A stretch of 64,000 bases of DNA from CAWIHK01 sp963835935 (GCA_963835935.1 CAWIHK010000006.1:124001-188000); one strand, 5' to 3'; shown: positions 1 to 9,476, counted from the stretch's first letter. A program made the numbers and translations. The notes: a model not told the origin generated them from the sequence alone.

Positions 1-2
1 CA

Positions 3-554
3 GACGGAAAAGTAAAAGACCAGGGAGTTGATACACGCGAGATGGCTTGGAACAATCCGCCGACTGTCGATCATCCATTGAGTTACAAAAAAGCGGAATT
101 ATATCTTGCTTACATGTTCACGATTCCAGGATTGCCGGTGATTTATTACGGCTCGGAATTCGGGATGACCGGCGCCGACGATCCGGATAACCGCAGGATG
201 ATGCGCTTCGGAGATCAGCTTACGATTTATGAAAAGCAAATGCTGGAGGTTACAAAACAGATTGTTAAAATTCGAAATGAACACCCGGCTTTGCGCTACG
301 GCGACTTTCTTTCTCTGCAGGCAGATACGTCGGTCTACATTTATATACGATCGGATATGAACGAACGAATGCTCGTTTTACTAAACAAAACCGAGCAAGC
401 ACAATCGATCGAAATTCAACTTCCGGAAATTTATCACTCGAATGAATTGTTAGATGTGGTCAGCAACGAAAAAATAAAAGTATTAAATAGTAAAGTAAGA
501 GTACCAATCCCACCGATTGGCTGGAGAGTTTTTAAAATGACGAATGACGAATGA
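3..554 (+). CDS. GH13 alpha-amylase-family glycosidase, C-terminal part (5' end outside window)
   Basis: The frame is open from base 3, so only the last ~183 residues are here. The segment carries the end of the GH13 barrel: PGLPVIYYGSEFGM followed by GADDPDNRRMMRF matches the region after the last catalytic strand in maltogenic and cyclomaltodextrinase-type enzymes, which usually read PGxPxIYYGDExGM and DPDxRRxM. The rest (IVKIRNEHPALRYGDF, then a beta-rich tail) fits the C-terminal beta-sandwich. The likely role is hydrolysis of alpha-1,4-glucans. The next gene is a sugar transporter of the SLC45 type, so the pair probably serves alpha-glucoside use. The catalytic Asp/Glu residues lie upstream and cannot be checked. 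Confidence 0.85.
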   Translation, partial: DGKVKDQGVDTREMAWNNPPTVDHPLSYKKAELYLAYMFTIPGLPVIYYGSEFGMTGADDPDNRRMMRFGDQLTIYEKQMLEVTKQIVKIRNEHPALRYGDFLSLQADTSVYIYIRSDMNERMLVLLNKTEQAQSIEIQLPEIYHSNELLDVVSNEKIKVLNSKVRVPIPPIGWRVFKMTNDE

Positions 555-667
555 AGTAGTCATTCTATATTAAAGCAGACATTGCGATGCGTTTGTAGAA
601 GTTGGTAGGAAGATCGTAAAAAGCCATTTTAACAAATTACAAATCAATCATTTTTAAGTAAACAGAC

Positions 668-2191
668 ATGAAAAAACCCCAATTAAATTTCTGGCAAATC
701 TGGAATATGAGTTTTGGATTTCTCGGAATTCAGTTTGGATTTGCGCTGCAGAATGCAAATGTCAGCAGAATTTTTGAAACACTCGGCGCGAAGATCGATG
801 ATATTCCGATTCTCTGGATTGCCGCTCCTGTTACTGGATTGATCGTTCAGCCGATCATCGGCCATTTAAGCGATAAGACATGGGGAAGACTTGGACGGCG
901 GCGCCCATTTTTTTTATCAGGCGCTATCCTAGCTTCACTTGCATTGTTAGCAATGCCTAATTCTCCGGTTCTGTGGGTTGCGGCAGGAATGCTCTGGATA
1001 ATGGATGCTTCCATCAATGTTTCGATGGAACCATTCCGCGCGTTTGTCGGCGACATGCTTCCTTCCGAACAACGAACGATCGGTTTTTCAATGCAAAGTT
1101 TTTTCATAGGAACAGGCGCAATCATCGCTTCTGCATTGCCGTACATCATGACAAACTGGTTCGGGATTTCGAATACCGCTCCGGCTGGTTCTATTCCAGC
1201 GTCGGTGAAGTTTTCATTTTTCTTTGGCGGACTTGTTTTCCTGAGCGCGGTTCTATGGACTGTGTTCAGCACAAAGGAATATTCTCCAGAGGAATTAAGA
1301 AAGTTCACTGAATCAGAAAATGATACTCGATCTGAAAAATCAAGCAGCCAGTATTCTCAAGAAATTTCTGCTTCGAAATTTTTACGCGATGGAATTATTT
1401 GGATTCTGATCGGTATTGCAGGTTCAGGCTTATTATTTTTATTCTTACAGCAAACCGATTATGGACTTTACGTCCTTTTCTTCGGGTCGATTGTGTTTGG
1501 ATTTCTTCTCATCGTGGTTGGATGGCTTACCCGACAAAAGAGAACGAACGGCGGATTCGTTACGGTGTTTAACGATTTTTACAAAATGCCGAAAACGATG
1601 AAGCAATTGGCTGTTGTGCAATTTTTTTCGTGGTTTGCTTTGTTCGCTATGTGGATTTATACGACGCCGGCAGTTACTCATCACATTTACGGAGCGACCG
1701 ATCCGACATCCGAGCTCTATAATAGAGGTGCCGACTGGGTTGGTGTGTTAATGGCAGTCTATAATGGTTTTGCCGCCGTGATGGCATTTGTTCTCGTCTG
1801 GCTTGCAAAGAAAACTAACCGGAAGACAGTCCACATGATCAGTCTCGTTTGTGGAGGATTAGCATTTCTTTCTTTTTACATCATCAAAGATCCGCATCTC
1901 CTTCTTGTCTCTGAGTTGGGAATTGGGCTTGCCTGGGCGTCGATACTCGCAATGCCTTATGCAATTCTTGCCGGATCGTTGCCTGCGCAAAAAATGGGAG
2001 TGTACATGGGGATTTTTAATTTCTTCATCGTCATTCCACAAATCACAGCAGCCGCAATATTAGGATGGTATGTAAAGCATTTGTTCGGAGGCGATGCCAT
2101 CTACGCTTTGTTGCTTGGCGGTGTCTCTATGATTATGGCAGGCATTCTCGTGCTTAGAGTTGATGATGTGGATGAAATGAATGGCGAGTGA
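668..2191 (+). CDS. MFS transporter, SLC45/GPH-like sugar:cation symporter
   Basis: A 507-residue polytopic membrane protein with about 12 hydrophobic segments. The N-terminal half has the MFS loop signature GHLSDKTWGRLGRRRPF (residues ~64-80), the D-x-x-x-G-R-x-G-R-R-R form seen in SLC45 and plant sucrose-carrier relatives, then ASINVSMEPFRAFVGDMLP typical of that family. A hydrophilic stretch of about 30 residues (SENDTRSEKSSSQ) is the central cytoplasmic loop. In this phylum such proteins usually sit beside GH13 and maltose-phosphorylase genes and are annotated as maltose or glucoside transporters. The upstream GH13 gene supports alpha-glucoside uptake; the exact substrate is inferred. Confidence 0.85.
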   Translation: MKKPQLNFWQIWNMSFGFLGIQFGFALQNANVSRIFETLGAKIDDIPILWIAAPVTGLIVQPIIGHLSDKTWGRLGRRRPFFLSGAILASLALLAMPNSPVLWVAAGMLWIMDASINVSMEPFRAFVGDMLPSEQRTIGFSMQSFFIGTGAIIASALPYIMTNWFGISNTAPAGSIPASVKFSFFFGGLVFLSAVLWTVFSTKEYSPEELRKFTESENDTRSEKSSSQYSQEISASKFLRDGIIWILIGIAGSGLLFLFLQQTDYGLYVLFFGSIVFGFLLIVVGWLTRQKRTNGGFVTVFNDFYKMPKTMKQLAVVQFFSWFALFAMWIYTTPAVTHHIYGATDPTSELYNRGADWVGVLMAVYNGFAAVMAFVLVWLAKKTNRKTVHMISLVCGGLAFLSFYIIKDPHLLLVSELGIGLAWASILAMPYAILAGSLPAQKMGVYMGIFNFFIVIPQITAAAILGWYVKHLFGGDAIYALLLGGVSMIMAGILVLRVDDVDEMNGE

Positions 2192-2550
2192 CGAATTGTG
2201 AATAGCGAATTATATCTGAGTGGAGGTTTTACTATTGCGATGCCAAAGAAAAAAATCAGGAAGGGATAATTTACTTCAGGATAACTAAGCCGTCGGGATG
2301 ATTGGATGGAGCCGATTGTAGTTGCATGAATCTCTAATCAGATTTTTAAATTATCTCTTCAATTATTAAAAAATCACTTGACTTTTTAAAAATTGTCAGA
2401 TAAATTCATTGGAAAACAAACCGGTTCAATTAATTTTAAAAAATTCGATTTTTGTGTGTCTGATTTATGTTGGCAAGGAGTTGATGAAATATCTTTCAGT
2501 TAGTGATTATAAAAAGGAGATTATAGATAGTTGTAATAAAGGTTGCGATC

Positions 2551-2723
2551 GAATTCTTTAACGTATCGAGACAAAGAGTGGCAACATTGGTGGACGAGGT
2601 CAAACAGACTGGAAATGATGGAAACAGAGCTTCCAGTTTTTCAGGAGTTTATTCTTACCGGATGTAAACTCCAAACTTGTCGATTTTGGAAAAAATGATG
2701 TGCCTTATATGTACTGGAAGTAA
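2551..2723 (+). pseudogene. Remnant of a T9SS C-terminal sorting domain
   Basis: Reading from 2551 gives a peptide containing RVATLVDEVKQTGN and ending SGVYSYRM before a TAA at 2665-2667. This is the pattern of the last ~60 residues of Ignavibacteria/Bacteroidetes type A sorting domains (GxxVATLVDEVKxxGxY...SSGVYFYRM QTxx). Immediately after, TPNL continues in frame, and a one-base shift restores VDFGKNDVPYMYWK and a stop at 2721-2723, matching the usual VDTKKMxxxK ending. So a CAA-to-TAA change, a frameshift and loss of everything upstream have killed a former secreted-protein gene. The family match is by eye. Confidence 0.65.
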
Positions 2724-2758
2724 AAAGGAAGCATCATCTTTTTTCAGGTTGCCAATGA

Positions 2759-2806
2759 AGGGCGGAGCGGCCGAGATGTAGTCGGCTGCCCTCCCAATTT
2801 TTTTTT
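2759..2806 (+). terminator. Imperfect hairpin plus T-run; possible terminator or repeat hairpin
   Basis: AGGGC (2759-2763) pairs with GCCCT (2788-2792), with an inner stem using CCGA and TCGG and a GATGTAG-type loop. Nine T follow at 2798-2806. It could end transcription coming from the transporter side, but the 5-base gap before the T-run and the surrounding repeats make a decayed repeat hairpin equally likely. Confidence 0.35.
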
Positions 2807-3132
2807 AAATACTTCCTGCCATTCCAAGCACAATTCTATTTACGGACAACGAAAACAAAATAAACGAAAGTTAGCCACGAATTTGAATAATAAATTGCCT
2901 TATTTTTATTTAGCATATCAATTCGTGCCTCCACGCCAATGCGCCAGTGTTTCGGCACGCAGGCGTGAAATTATGCCTAAGGCATTCCTTCTCCCAAAGG
3001 GATCCCTGCGGGAGGAAGTGGCAATAATATTTCTGAAAACAATAAATTATCGCTGTGACACTAATTGACACAAGTCAAGGGAAAAAATATTACCATCTAT
3101 CGAATAGATTGATCTCTACTTGAAAACAAGTG

Positions 3133-3176
3133 GGAGGCGGCTTCGCTTAAGTTCCATGACGGCGAAGCACACCTCC
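3133..3176. repeat. Hairpin repeat downstream of the esterase gene
   Basis: GGAGG (3133-3137) pairs with CCTCC (3172-3176), and GCTTCG (3140-3145) with CGAAGC (3163-3168), enclosing a ~17-base loop. It lies just beyond the stop of the minus-strand esterase and could act as its 3' structure, but no U-run follows in that direction. Confidence 0.4.
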
Positions 3177-3211
3177 ACGTTCGATCTACAAGGTTGCAGG
3201 CTAAAATTTGC

Positions 3212-4897
3212 CTATCGCAGTAAAAGAAGTTTTTTTGTTTCTGAAAAAGTTCCGACACGCAAACTATAAAAATAAATACCGCTAGCCGTGTTTGCGGCAT
3301 TCCATTGTCGAGAATAATTACCGGCAGGTAATTCCTCTGACGCAACTGTTGCTACTTCTTTACCTAAGAGATCAAAAATTTTAAGTGTTATATAAGATTT
3401 TGTTGGAATGCTGAATGAAATTGTTGTTGATGGATTAAACGGATTCGGATAGCAAGGTTGGAGTACTATGCCGGCAGGAATAGCAGGTATTTCGGTTTCA
3501 TTCACACCTGTCGGATTTGTGTTTACAATAACCGTATCCGAAAAAGTTTCCACGCCGTCTAAAAACGATACGGCACAATAAGCATTTACATCTCCAACTT
3601 TTATAGCCAGCTGACTTGTCCATGAACTTCCGGGTTTGAATCCGGCTGTGGCGAGGAATATCCCATTTTGTCCGGCTCGTTGGTATACCATCGAAGCTCC
3701 CTTTGAGCCTGCCGGCCAAAAAAGAGTAATGCCATAGTTAACATAAGTTTTTAATGGACTTTTTTTCTTAACTAATGAAAAAGCCGGTGCATGCGCACCT
3801 CCGTTTGCTTTAACAACACGGAATTCAGCAACGCTCACGGTGTCGCCTCTTGAGTGGGCAGCTCCAGTTATGGTGAGACGTACATATCTTACCTGGATTG
3901 AATCAGTTTTTGTAAGTACATAAGCCGACGTGGTGTCTGAACGTGTTGTACTATCAACGGCGGTAGTCCACGAGCCGATAGTCGTTTCAGTTTCTATTCG
4001 ATATTGATAACCGGCGTTAGCGTAGTTTTCGAAATTGAGAAAGAAGAAATCCACAGTTTGAACCGAACCGAGATCCACCGTCGCCTGTGCAGGGAATCCA
4101 GTAGTCGTCCAGGATGTCGTGCTGCTGCCATCGACTAAATTGCTGCCCCCGAAATGGATTGAATCGATCGAACCGCTCACGGTTACAGTTTTATTCAACG
4201 CGCAATTCTCGTCCTGAACCCGCGTGATAGATTTGCCTGTCAATGCTTTGTATACCACCTCAGCCATAGCTTCAGAACCTGTAGTATTGGGATGGATGCC
4301 GTCGGTGAAGTATTCTTCGTAGCTTCTCATTGCCGTGTTGAAATCTAAAATCTGACAACCTTTGTCTATTGCGATCTGCCTGATCATAGGGATGATGTCG
4401 GTTTCAATGATCGAATCACGAATTCCGAGAGTATCTCGGAATGCAGGAGCCGGCAAACCCACCCACACCACCGGATGACTTGGCAGTGTTCTGAATGTGT
4501 CGATCATCGCTTCATAGTCATGAACGAAATGATCTTTATAAATCCAATTCCATGGTTTGCTGTCATTAGTTCCAAGAAGAATGGTAACAATATCCGGCTT
4601 GAACGTAAGCGCTGTTTTAAATAAGGGTTCATTCCAGATGGGATAATCACCGGAATCTAACATTGTACGTCCGGACACACCGGAATTGAAGACTATCCAT
4701 TTATTTCCAAGCATGCTTCCAAGTTGGACTGGATACGCATCTGTTGTAGGATTTATAGTCGTCCAACCTGCTGTTATGCTATTTCCAACACACACTACGC
4801 GCACTGTGTCGCCCTGTGCTTTTGCTTGAACGACCGAAAAACCAGACACAGCCAAAGACAGAATGCAGACTAATAGAACAAAACTATTCTTATACAT
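3212..4897 (-). CDS. Secreted SGNH/GDSL esterase with F5/8-type C domain and T9SS sorting tail
   Basis: 561 residues. A signal peptide (residues 1-28, ending QAKAQ) precedes an SGNH hydrolase domain: block I GNSITAG at 38-44 with nucleophile Ser40, block III GTND at 109-112, and block V DGIHPN with Asp199 and His202. Residues ~225-365 look like an F5/8-type C (discoidin) carbohydrate-binding domain (SSTTSWTT, ATVDLGSVQTV). The last ~90 residues form a type A T9SS sorting domain starting PNPFNPSTTISFSIP and ending GIYFYSLRVG plus basic residues. The likely role is deacylation of acylated polysaccharide outside the cell, with export by T9SS; the substrate is unknown. The upstream gene is divergent. 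Confidence 0.88.
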   Translation of the reverse strand: MYKNSFVLLVCILSLAVSGFSVVQAKAQGDTVRVVCVGNSITAGWTTINPTTDAYPVQLGSMLGNKWIVFNSGVSGRTMLDSGDYPIWNEPLFKTALTFKPDIVTILLGTNDSKPWNWIYKDHFVHDYEAMIDTFRTLPSHPVVWVGLPAPAFRDTLGIRDSIIETDIIPMIRQIAIDKGCQILDFNTAMRSYEEYFTDGIHPNTTGSEAMAEVVYKALTGKSITRVQDENCALNKTVTVSGSIDSIHFGGSNLVDGSSTTSWTTTGFPAQATVDLGSVQTVDFFFLNFENYANAGYQYRIETETTIGSWTTAVDSTTRSDTTSAYVLTKTDSIQVRYVRLTITGAAHSRGDTVSVAEFRVVKANGGAHAPAFSLVKKKSPLKTYVNYGITLFWPAGSKGASMVYQRAGQNGIFLATAGFKPGSSWTSQLAIKVGDVNAYCAVSFLDGVETFSDTVIVNTNPTGVNETEIPAIPAGIVLQPCYPNPFNPSTTISFSIPTKSYITLKIFDLLGKEVATVASEELPAGNYSRQWNAANTASGIYFYSLRVGTFSETKKLLLLR

Positions 4898-5303
4898 TTC
4901 ATTCTTCCTTTCAAAAAACTTATTATATGATGAATGAACTTACATAATTTTCACTATTTTTTTCACTGATAATTTATCAGCAACATACAAATTCTTTTTC
5001 AAAGGGTCAATGATAGCTCGTTGCTGTATCTGACGCCAACACAGAATAAATAAAATTCGGTAATGTCTCCGGAAAATTTTCTACTACCAAAACATTTTAA
5101 TAAAACAAAAAACCAAAATAAAATGTAAAAATAATGCTTGATTTTTTCTTCAAAAAATGCGATATTTATATTACTAAATAAATGCTTTTCAGGAACAGCA
5201 TTAGTTGTCACCACTCCAGATTTAACCCCGGCAGACAATAATTTCACGAACAGGATGATCAGGTAAGCAATGGTGTATTTCAACGACACGATGAGGGGAT
5301 GTA
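4898..5303. other. Divergent AT-rich intergenic region
   Basis: This 406-base stretch separates the minus-strand esterase from the plus-strand hybrid kinase and must contain both promoters. It is very AT-rich with several A and T runs. A good Shine-Dalgarno GAGGGG (5293-5298) sits 5 bases before the kinase ATG. No RNA gene, repeat or conserved reading frame was recognised; the long minus-strand open frame at 4999-5319 has no family features. Confidence 0.5.
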
Positions 5304-7736
5304 ATGCAAACGTACGCAAATTGTCAGGGACGGGTTTATGTTATCGGAGATTCAATTGATGCAATCAATATCATACCTTCAATACTTAAAGATGCAGGTT
5401 ATGACATAGTAATTCAAAATAGTAGATCGGCTGCGCTTCAACAATTTCCTCTTGAGACTCCGGATCTAATCCTCATCGATTACCGACATGATCGGGGGGA
5501 TAATTATGATATTTGCCGGCAGATAAAATCCGATGAAGCGACGTTCGATGTTCCAGTTATTTTTTTCGTTGAAACAACTAAATCATTCGACAAGGTAAGA
5601 GCTTTCAATTCAGGCGCTGTAGATTACATTCCGAACCCCATTGTACCCGAAGAATTACTTACATGCGTGAGCACACAAATTTCTTTTTATCGGCTGAAGA
5701 AAGAATTGCAATCGAGAGATCAGTCTGTCGAGAAGATGATGCTCTCGCGAATCGAACAACTAAGAATGGATAACACCGAACTCAGAAGGCAAATTGATGT
5801 TTCGGAAAAAGAAGTTGACGAATTGCGGCAAAAAGAATCTCTCCATCTTAAACTCTTAAATCATTCCCCGATCGGTTTCTATGTTGTAGATAAAAATGGG
5901 AAACTTATTTTTTCCAATAAAAAGTTTGTTGAGATGTGGAGTATTCCCGAGGATGTTGTGAGGTTGGCTTCCGAAAATCGAGTGCTGGAATTTATGTTGA
6001 GTAGGCTGCACAATCCCGAACCATCACGTGAAAAGTTCAAGGATCTCGAACAACACTCTGAAACAAGAATTAAGGATGAGGTTGAACTTCTTTCAGGATT
6101 GGCCATCAAACGCTCGTCAGCACCTTTTCTCAACGCAGAAGGAGAATATGTCGGAAGGATTTGGAAATTTGAAGACATTACCGAAGATAAATTTATAGAA
6201 CATGCTCTACGACGAGTGGATGGGAAGTATCGCGACATATTTATTAATGCACTGGAAGCAATCGTTCTGATAAATACTGACGGAACTTTTATCGATGTAA
6301 ATCCCGCTTTCACCTCGATGCTTGGTTACGATTCAAGAGAGGAATTTCTCTCTTGCAATATTCGTCTGTTCGATGATTTGTTTGTTCTTATGGAAGATAT
6401 ATCGTCGATACGCGGTGCGATAGCAGAGAAGGGATTTGTTCGCTGGAAAAAAGTACAGATTTACAGAAAGAACAAAAGCAAAATCTGGATTTCAGTCGAT
6501 ATGCGCGCAATGCGTGATGCACGTGGGATGATTTTGTATTATGAAGGATTCGCTCAGGACTTGACGGAACATGAGATATTGCAGAACGAACTCATTGAAG
6601 CTCAGAAGATGGATAGCCTCGGAACACTGGCAGGTGGAATAGCCCACGATTTTAATAATTTGTTGGGAATAATTCTTGGCCATATGTTCATGCTCGAAAA
6701 ATGTAAGAATAATCCGCAAAAGTATACACGGTCGCTCGAAGCAATAAATAAAACAACCCAGCGTGGAATCGGTCTTGTCAAACAGCTGCTGACATTTGCA
6801 CGAAAGTCGGAAACGATTCTCGAATCAATTCAAATAAACGAGATCGTGTGCGAAGTTGTTGGCTTGATTGCAGAAACATTTCCAAAAACCATCGTGATAT
6901 CTCCTCAGTTGGGTAAAAATCTTCCATCAATTGTTGGTGATGCAAATCAGATACATCAAGTCATACTGAATCTTTGCGTCAACGCGCGTGATGCAATGCC
7001 TATGGGAGGGTTGTTAGTTCTTGGGACAGAGCTCATCCAGAGCGAGACGTTAAAACAAAAACATTCAAAAGCTGTTGCCGAGGAGTACGTCTGCTTGCGT
7101 GTTTCCGATAGCGGCAAAGGAATGGATGAGACAACTCTAAAAAGAATTTTTGAGCCGTTCTTTACTACAAAAGAGTTAGGAAAAGGAACTGGATTAGGTT
7201 TGTCGGTCGTGTACGGTATTGTTGATAATCATAAAGGATTTATCGATGTCACAAGTGAAATTGGTTATGGATCAACATTTCAGATTTATTTCCCGACTCA
7301 GTCGAATATCACATTGCCGCAATCGGCGGAGGATATTATATTGACGGAATCGATCAGAGGAGGGTCAGAAACTATACTTGTTGTGGAAGACGAGGAGATG
7401 TTGCGAGAGTTCGTGATGGAAACTCTTGCGAATCAAGGATATAATGTCATTCCAGCTTCAGATGGCGAGATGGCTGTTGAACTGTATACGAGATATCAAT
7501 CTTCTATCGCGCTCACATTTGCAGACATAGGATTGCCGCTTATAGGTGGGGTTGAAGTTTTAACGAGAATTAGATCGATTAATCCGTCGGCAAAAATTGT
7601 TTTTGGGAGTGGTTATGTCGAATCGCAAGCAAAAAACGAGATGCTTGAAAAAGGTGCCTGGGCGATTCTCAACAAACCGTACAAGGCTGTTGAAATACTC
7701 AAGGTAGTGCGTGAGGCGATAGACGATAGAAAATAA
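5304..7736 (+). CDS. Hybrid sensor histidine kinase (REC-PAS-PAS-HisKA-HATPase-REC)
   Basis: 810 residues with no membrane segment, so a cytoplasmic sensor. Order: receiver-like domain (10-125), coiled coil (~130-185), two PAS domains (~185-300 and ~305-425), dimerisation/phosphoacceptor helix with GGIAHDFNNLLG (His448), HATPase (N box LNLCVNARDAM; G boxes SDSGKGMD and GKGTGLGLSVV), and a C-terminal receiver with acidic pocket VVEDEE and phospho-acceptor Asp741 (LTFADIGLP). The N-terminal receiver keeps LILIDYR, but the usual Lys of the (T/S)KP motif is Asn (DYIPNPI), so it may be a non-phosphorylated or degenerate receiver. No partner regulator or output gene is adjacent; it stands alone between convergent or divergent neighbours. 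Confidence 0.92.
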   Translation: MQTYANCQGRVYVIGDSIDAINIIPSILKDAGYDIVIQNSRSAALQQFPLETPDLILIDYRHDRGDNYDICRQIKSDEATFDVPVIFFVETTKSFDKVRAFNSGAVDYIPNPIVPEELLTCVSTQISFYRLKKELQSRDQSVEKMMLSRIEQLRMDNTELRRQIDVSEKEVDELRQKESLHLKLLNHSPIGFYVVDKNGKLIFSNKKFVEMWSIPEDVVRLASENRVLEFMLSRLHNPEPSREKFKDLEQHSETRIKDEVELLSGLAIKRSSAPFLNAEGEYVGRIWKFEDITEDKFIEHALRRVDGKYRDIFINALEAIVLINTDGTFIDVNPAFTSMLGYDSREEFLSCNIRLFDDLFVLMEDISSIRGAIAEKGFVRWKKVQIYRKNKSKIWISVDMRAMRDARGMILYYEGFAQDLTEHEILQNELIEAQKMDSLGTLAGGIAHDFNNLLGIILGHMFMLEKCKNNPQKYTRSLEAINKTTQRGIGLVKQLLTFARKSETILESIQINEIVCEVVGLIAETFPKTIVISPQLGKNLPSIVGDANQIHQVILNLCVNARDAMPMGGLLVLGTELIQSETLKQKHSKAVAEEYVCLRVSDSGKGMDETTLKRIFEPFFTTKELGKGTGLGLSVVYGIVDNHKGFIDVTSEIGYGSTFQIYFPTQSNITLPQSAEDIILTESIRGGSETILVVEDEEMLREFVMETLANQGYNVIPASDGEMAVELYTRYQSSIALTFADIGLPLIGGVEVLTRIRSINPSAKIVFGSGYVESQAKNEMLEKGAWAILNKPYKAVEILKVVREAIDDRK

Positions 7737-7739
7737 AGA

Positions 7740-9152
7740 TTATTTTTCACCGCTCATAAATTCTGTCCATGGTTCTGTCGGGAAATCCCGCAAGATCGAA
7801 GCTTTGCATTCAAATTGCGGATGGTTTGCAAGAAATTGTTTTGCGATGAAGGGTGTTCCGCATGAAGATCCCCATCGCGCGATAAATGCCATTTTTTTTG
7901 CCATATGAGAATCGATGACCTTGCCGTCGAGAACACCGCCGGGCGAAAATGGGGGAGTCGATCCATGTGAATCTGGATCGAGACTCCAATGTCCGCAAAG
8001 TGTACGCGAATCGAGTTTCTCGGTATTGAGGTACGTGTCGTAATGATCTGCAAGAAATAGTTTCGCCTTTTCAATATCGATCTTGCCTGCATTTTCTTTC
8101 ATCAATTGTTTCCATCGAACCCTTCTCGAGATGCAAGGATCTTTGATGTCCAGCTCTTTCATCTTTGTTTCGAAGCGAAGAATTTTCAAATTATCGGGCA
8201 CGTTCGATCCGGTGAAATAACCGTTTTTCTTTTTCTCAAATCCCACATATTTCAAACCGAGTTCGAAGTAGGCGATTTCGTTCGTGTTAATGTCTCCGAG
8301 AATCCAAGCGTTCGCGTAGCCGCCATTGTTTTCTTTTTTCATTATTTCGCACCACTCATCAATCGACGAAGCATATTGTGTCGCATACCGCATCCGGGTA
8401 AATTCAGGTACTCCGGTTTTATCGAACGGGAAAAAATCAGCGATCGTAGTCTCGGATCCGACAAGCCCAGCATCTGTGACGAAAAAATCGGTTCCGCTGT
8501 GAATGAAGCCGGGTGTTGTTTGCATCAATATGCGATGTCCTTTTTTTGGCTGGATGTCGATGACGATATTGCAGAGCGGCACCCAGTAATCTGTCCATGT
8601 GTTATGTCCGAGCACGATGCCGCCGTCGGATGTCATATCGCCCGTCGCGATAAATGAACTGCACGATTCCTTTTTCGGATTAGGAGAATTCGGACAGATG
8701 GAATCTTTCACGGTTGGCCACCAGTAATCTATCAATTCGATCCAACCATTATAACACACCAATTCATCACGGCTGGTAGAAACACCCGCGGCTTTCATTC
8801 CTTCCATGATTCCATTTATCTCAACTAAATATTCCGAATCGACTTTCGGAGTGAACATCACCGCGGCTTTGTTGACGAGCCACGACCATTCCATTGCACT
8901 TTCGTATTCCCATTCTGTTTTTAGGACACGAATACCTTCTTCAATTTCATTCGCCAGCAAATATCCATGCTGGAATCCGCGTTCTTCAGCTTCGCCTTCA
9001 ATGTGAAGGTAAATCCAGCCGTTTCTTTCATGCCGGTTGGCATTCGCGAGCCATGATTTTTGTTCGGCGGTGAGCGAATTGATTTGCTGCGCTGCTGGAA
9101 TCTGAACGTACAAAAAAACACAGATAAGTATAAATAAATAACTTCGCTTCAT
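7740..9152 (-). CDS. Secreted C45-family (acyl-CoA:6-APA acyltransferase-like) Ntn-hydrolase
   Basis: The frame opens with a GTG at 9182, but the ATG at 9152 is preferred: it has AGGA six bases upstream and begins a clean signal peptide (MKRSYLFILI ... IPAAQQ). 470 residues from there. The central ESCSSFIATG places a candidate autocatalytic Cys at 164, as in C45 peptidases and phospholipase B-like proteins where the precursor cleaves before Cys; GGIVLGHNTWTDYW follows, a family hallmark (ARNxD/HNxxW). It likely hydrolyses an amide bond in the periplasm or outside the cell; substrate unknown. It converges on the hybrid kinase with only three bases between stops. Confidence 0.82.
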   Translation of the reverse strand: MKRSYLFILICVFLYVQIPAAQQINSLTAEQKSWLANANRHERNGWIYLHIEGEAEERGFQHGYLLANEIEEGIRVLKTEWEYESAMEWSWLVNKAAVMFTPKVDSEYLVEINGIMEGMKAAGVSTSRDELVCYNGWIELIDYWWPTVKDSICPNSPNPKKESCSSFIATGDMTSDGGIVLGHNTWTDYWVPLCNIVIDIQPKKGHRILMQTTPGFIHSGTDFFVTDAGLVGSETTIADFFPFDKTGVPEFTRMRYATQYASSIDEWCEIMKKENNGGYANAWILGDINTNEIAYFELGLKYVGFEKKKNGYFTGSNVPDNLKILRFETKMKELDIKDPCISRRVRWKQLMKENAGKIDIEKAKLFLADHYDTYLNTEKLDSRTLCGHWSLDPDSHGSTPPFSPGGVLDGKVIDSHMAKKMAFIARWGSSCGTPFIAKQFLANHPQFECKASILRDFPTEPWTEFMSGEK

Positions 9153-9340
9153 GTATAATCCTAAAAAATATTTGGAGATCACTCAATAAGAGTATTCATA
9201 TCATTTTTTTTGATTCTTGTTGAAAAAGTGTACTAACAATTATGTTGAAAAACAATCATGAAATACAATCATGACGAAGACTTCTTGATTTTCATTTCTT
9301 TTTGGGTTACATTTTATTATAAAAATTCAGCGAAATACTC

Positions 9341-9431
9341 GGAGAGGTGGGTGAGTCGGCTGAAACCAACGGTTTGCTAAACCGTCGTACGGGGTCAACC
9401 TGTACCGAGGGTTCGAATCCCTCCCTCTCCG
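9341..9431 (+). tRNA. tRNA-Ser(GCT)
   Basis: A 91-base type II tRNA. The acceptor stem GGAGAGG (9341-9347) pairs with CCTCTCC (9424-9430), with discriminator G at 9431. The anticodon arm has GGTTT-GCT-AAACC with anticodon GCT (reads AGC/AGU). The variable arm (CGTACGGGGTCAACCTGTACCG) is long as expected for serine, and the T arm GAGGGTTCGAATCCCTC is intact. CCA is not encoded. A second, broken copy begins 45 bases downstream. Confidence 0.96.
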
Positions 9432-9436
9432 CAAAA

Positions 9437-9466
9437 AGCCATTCGCGTCTTGACATGGTTTTTTTT
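9437..9466 (+). terminator. Possible terminator after tRNA-Ser
   Basis: AGCCAT (9437-9442) can pair with ATGGTT (9455-9460), one pair being G-T, followed by a run of T to 9466. It lies six bases after the tRNA end. The stem is short, so this is a modest call. Confidence 0.4.
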
Positions 9467-9476
9467 ATTTTTATAA

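Larger units (their letters stand above)
2192..3211. other. 1-kb gene-poor stretch with fossil coding and hairpin repeats
   Basis: No convincing intact gene lies between the transporter and the convergent esterase. The stretch holds a decayed T9SS sorting-domain tail (2551-2723), an imperfect hairpin followed by a run of nine T (2759-2806), an AT-rich part, then short palindromes around 2930-3015 (for example ATGCC-TAA-GGCAT) and a stem at 3133-3176. The 61-codon open frame at 2883-3068 runs through these palindromes and is not believed to be a gene. Confidence 0.6.

Noticed and set aside
2883..3068. Small plus-strand ORF of 61 codons
   Set aside because: It reads through clustered palindromes and has no family features.
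4999..5319. Minus-strand ORF of 106 codons in the intergenic region before the hybrid kinase
   Set aside because: No recognisable domain or Shine-Dalgarno, composition follows the AT-rich intergenic DNA, and it runs into the kinase start.
8106..8657. 183-codon plus-strand ORF antisense to the C45 hydrolase
   Set aside because: It is a shadow of a gene with clear family motifs on the other strand.
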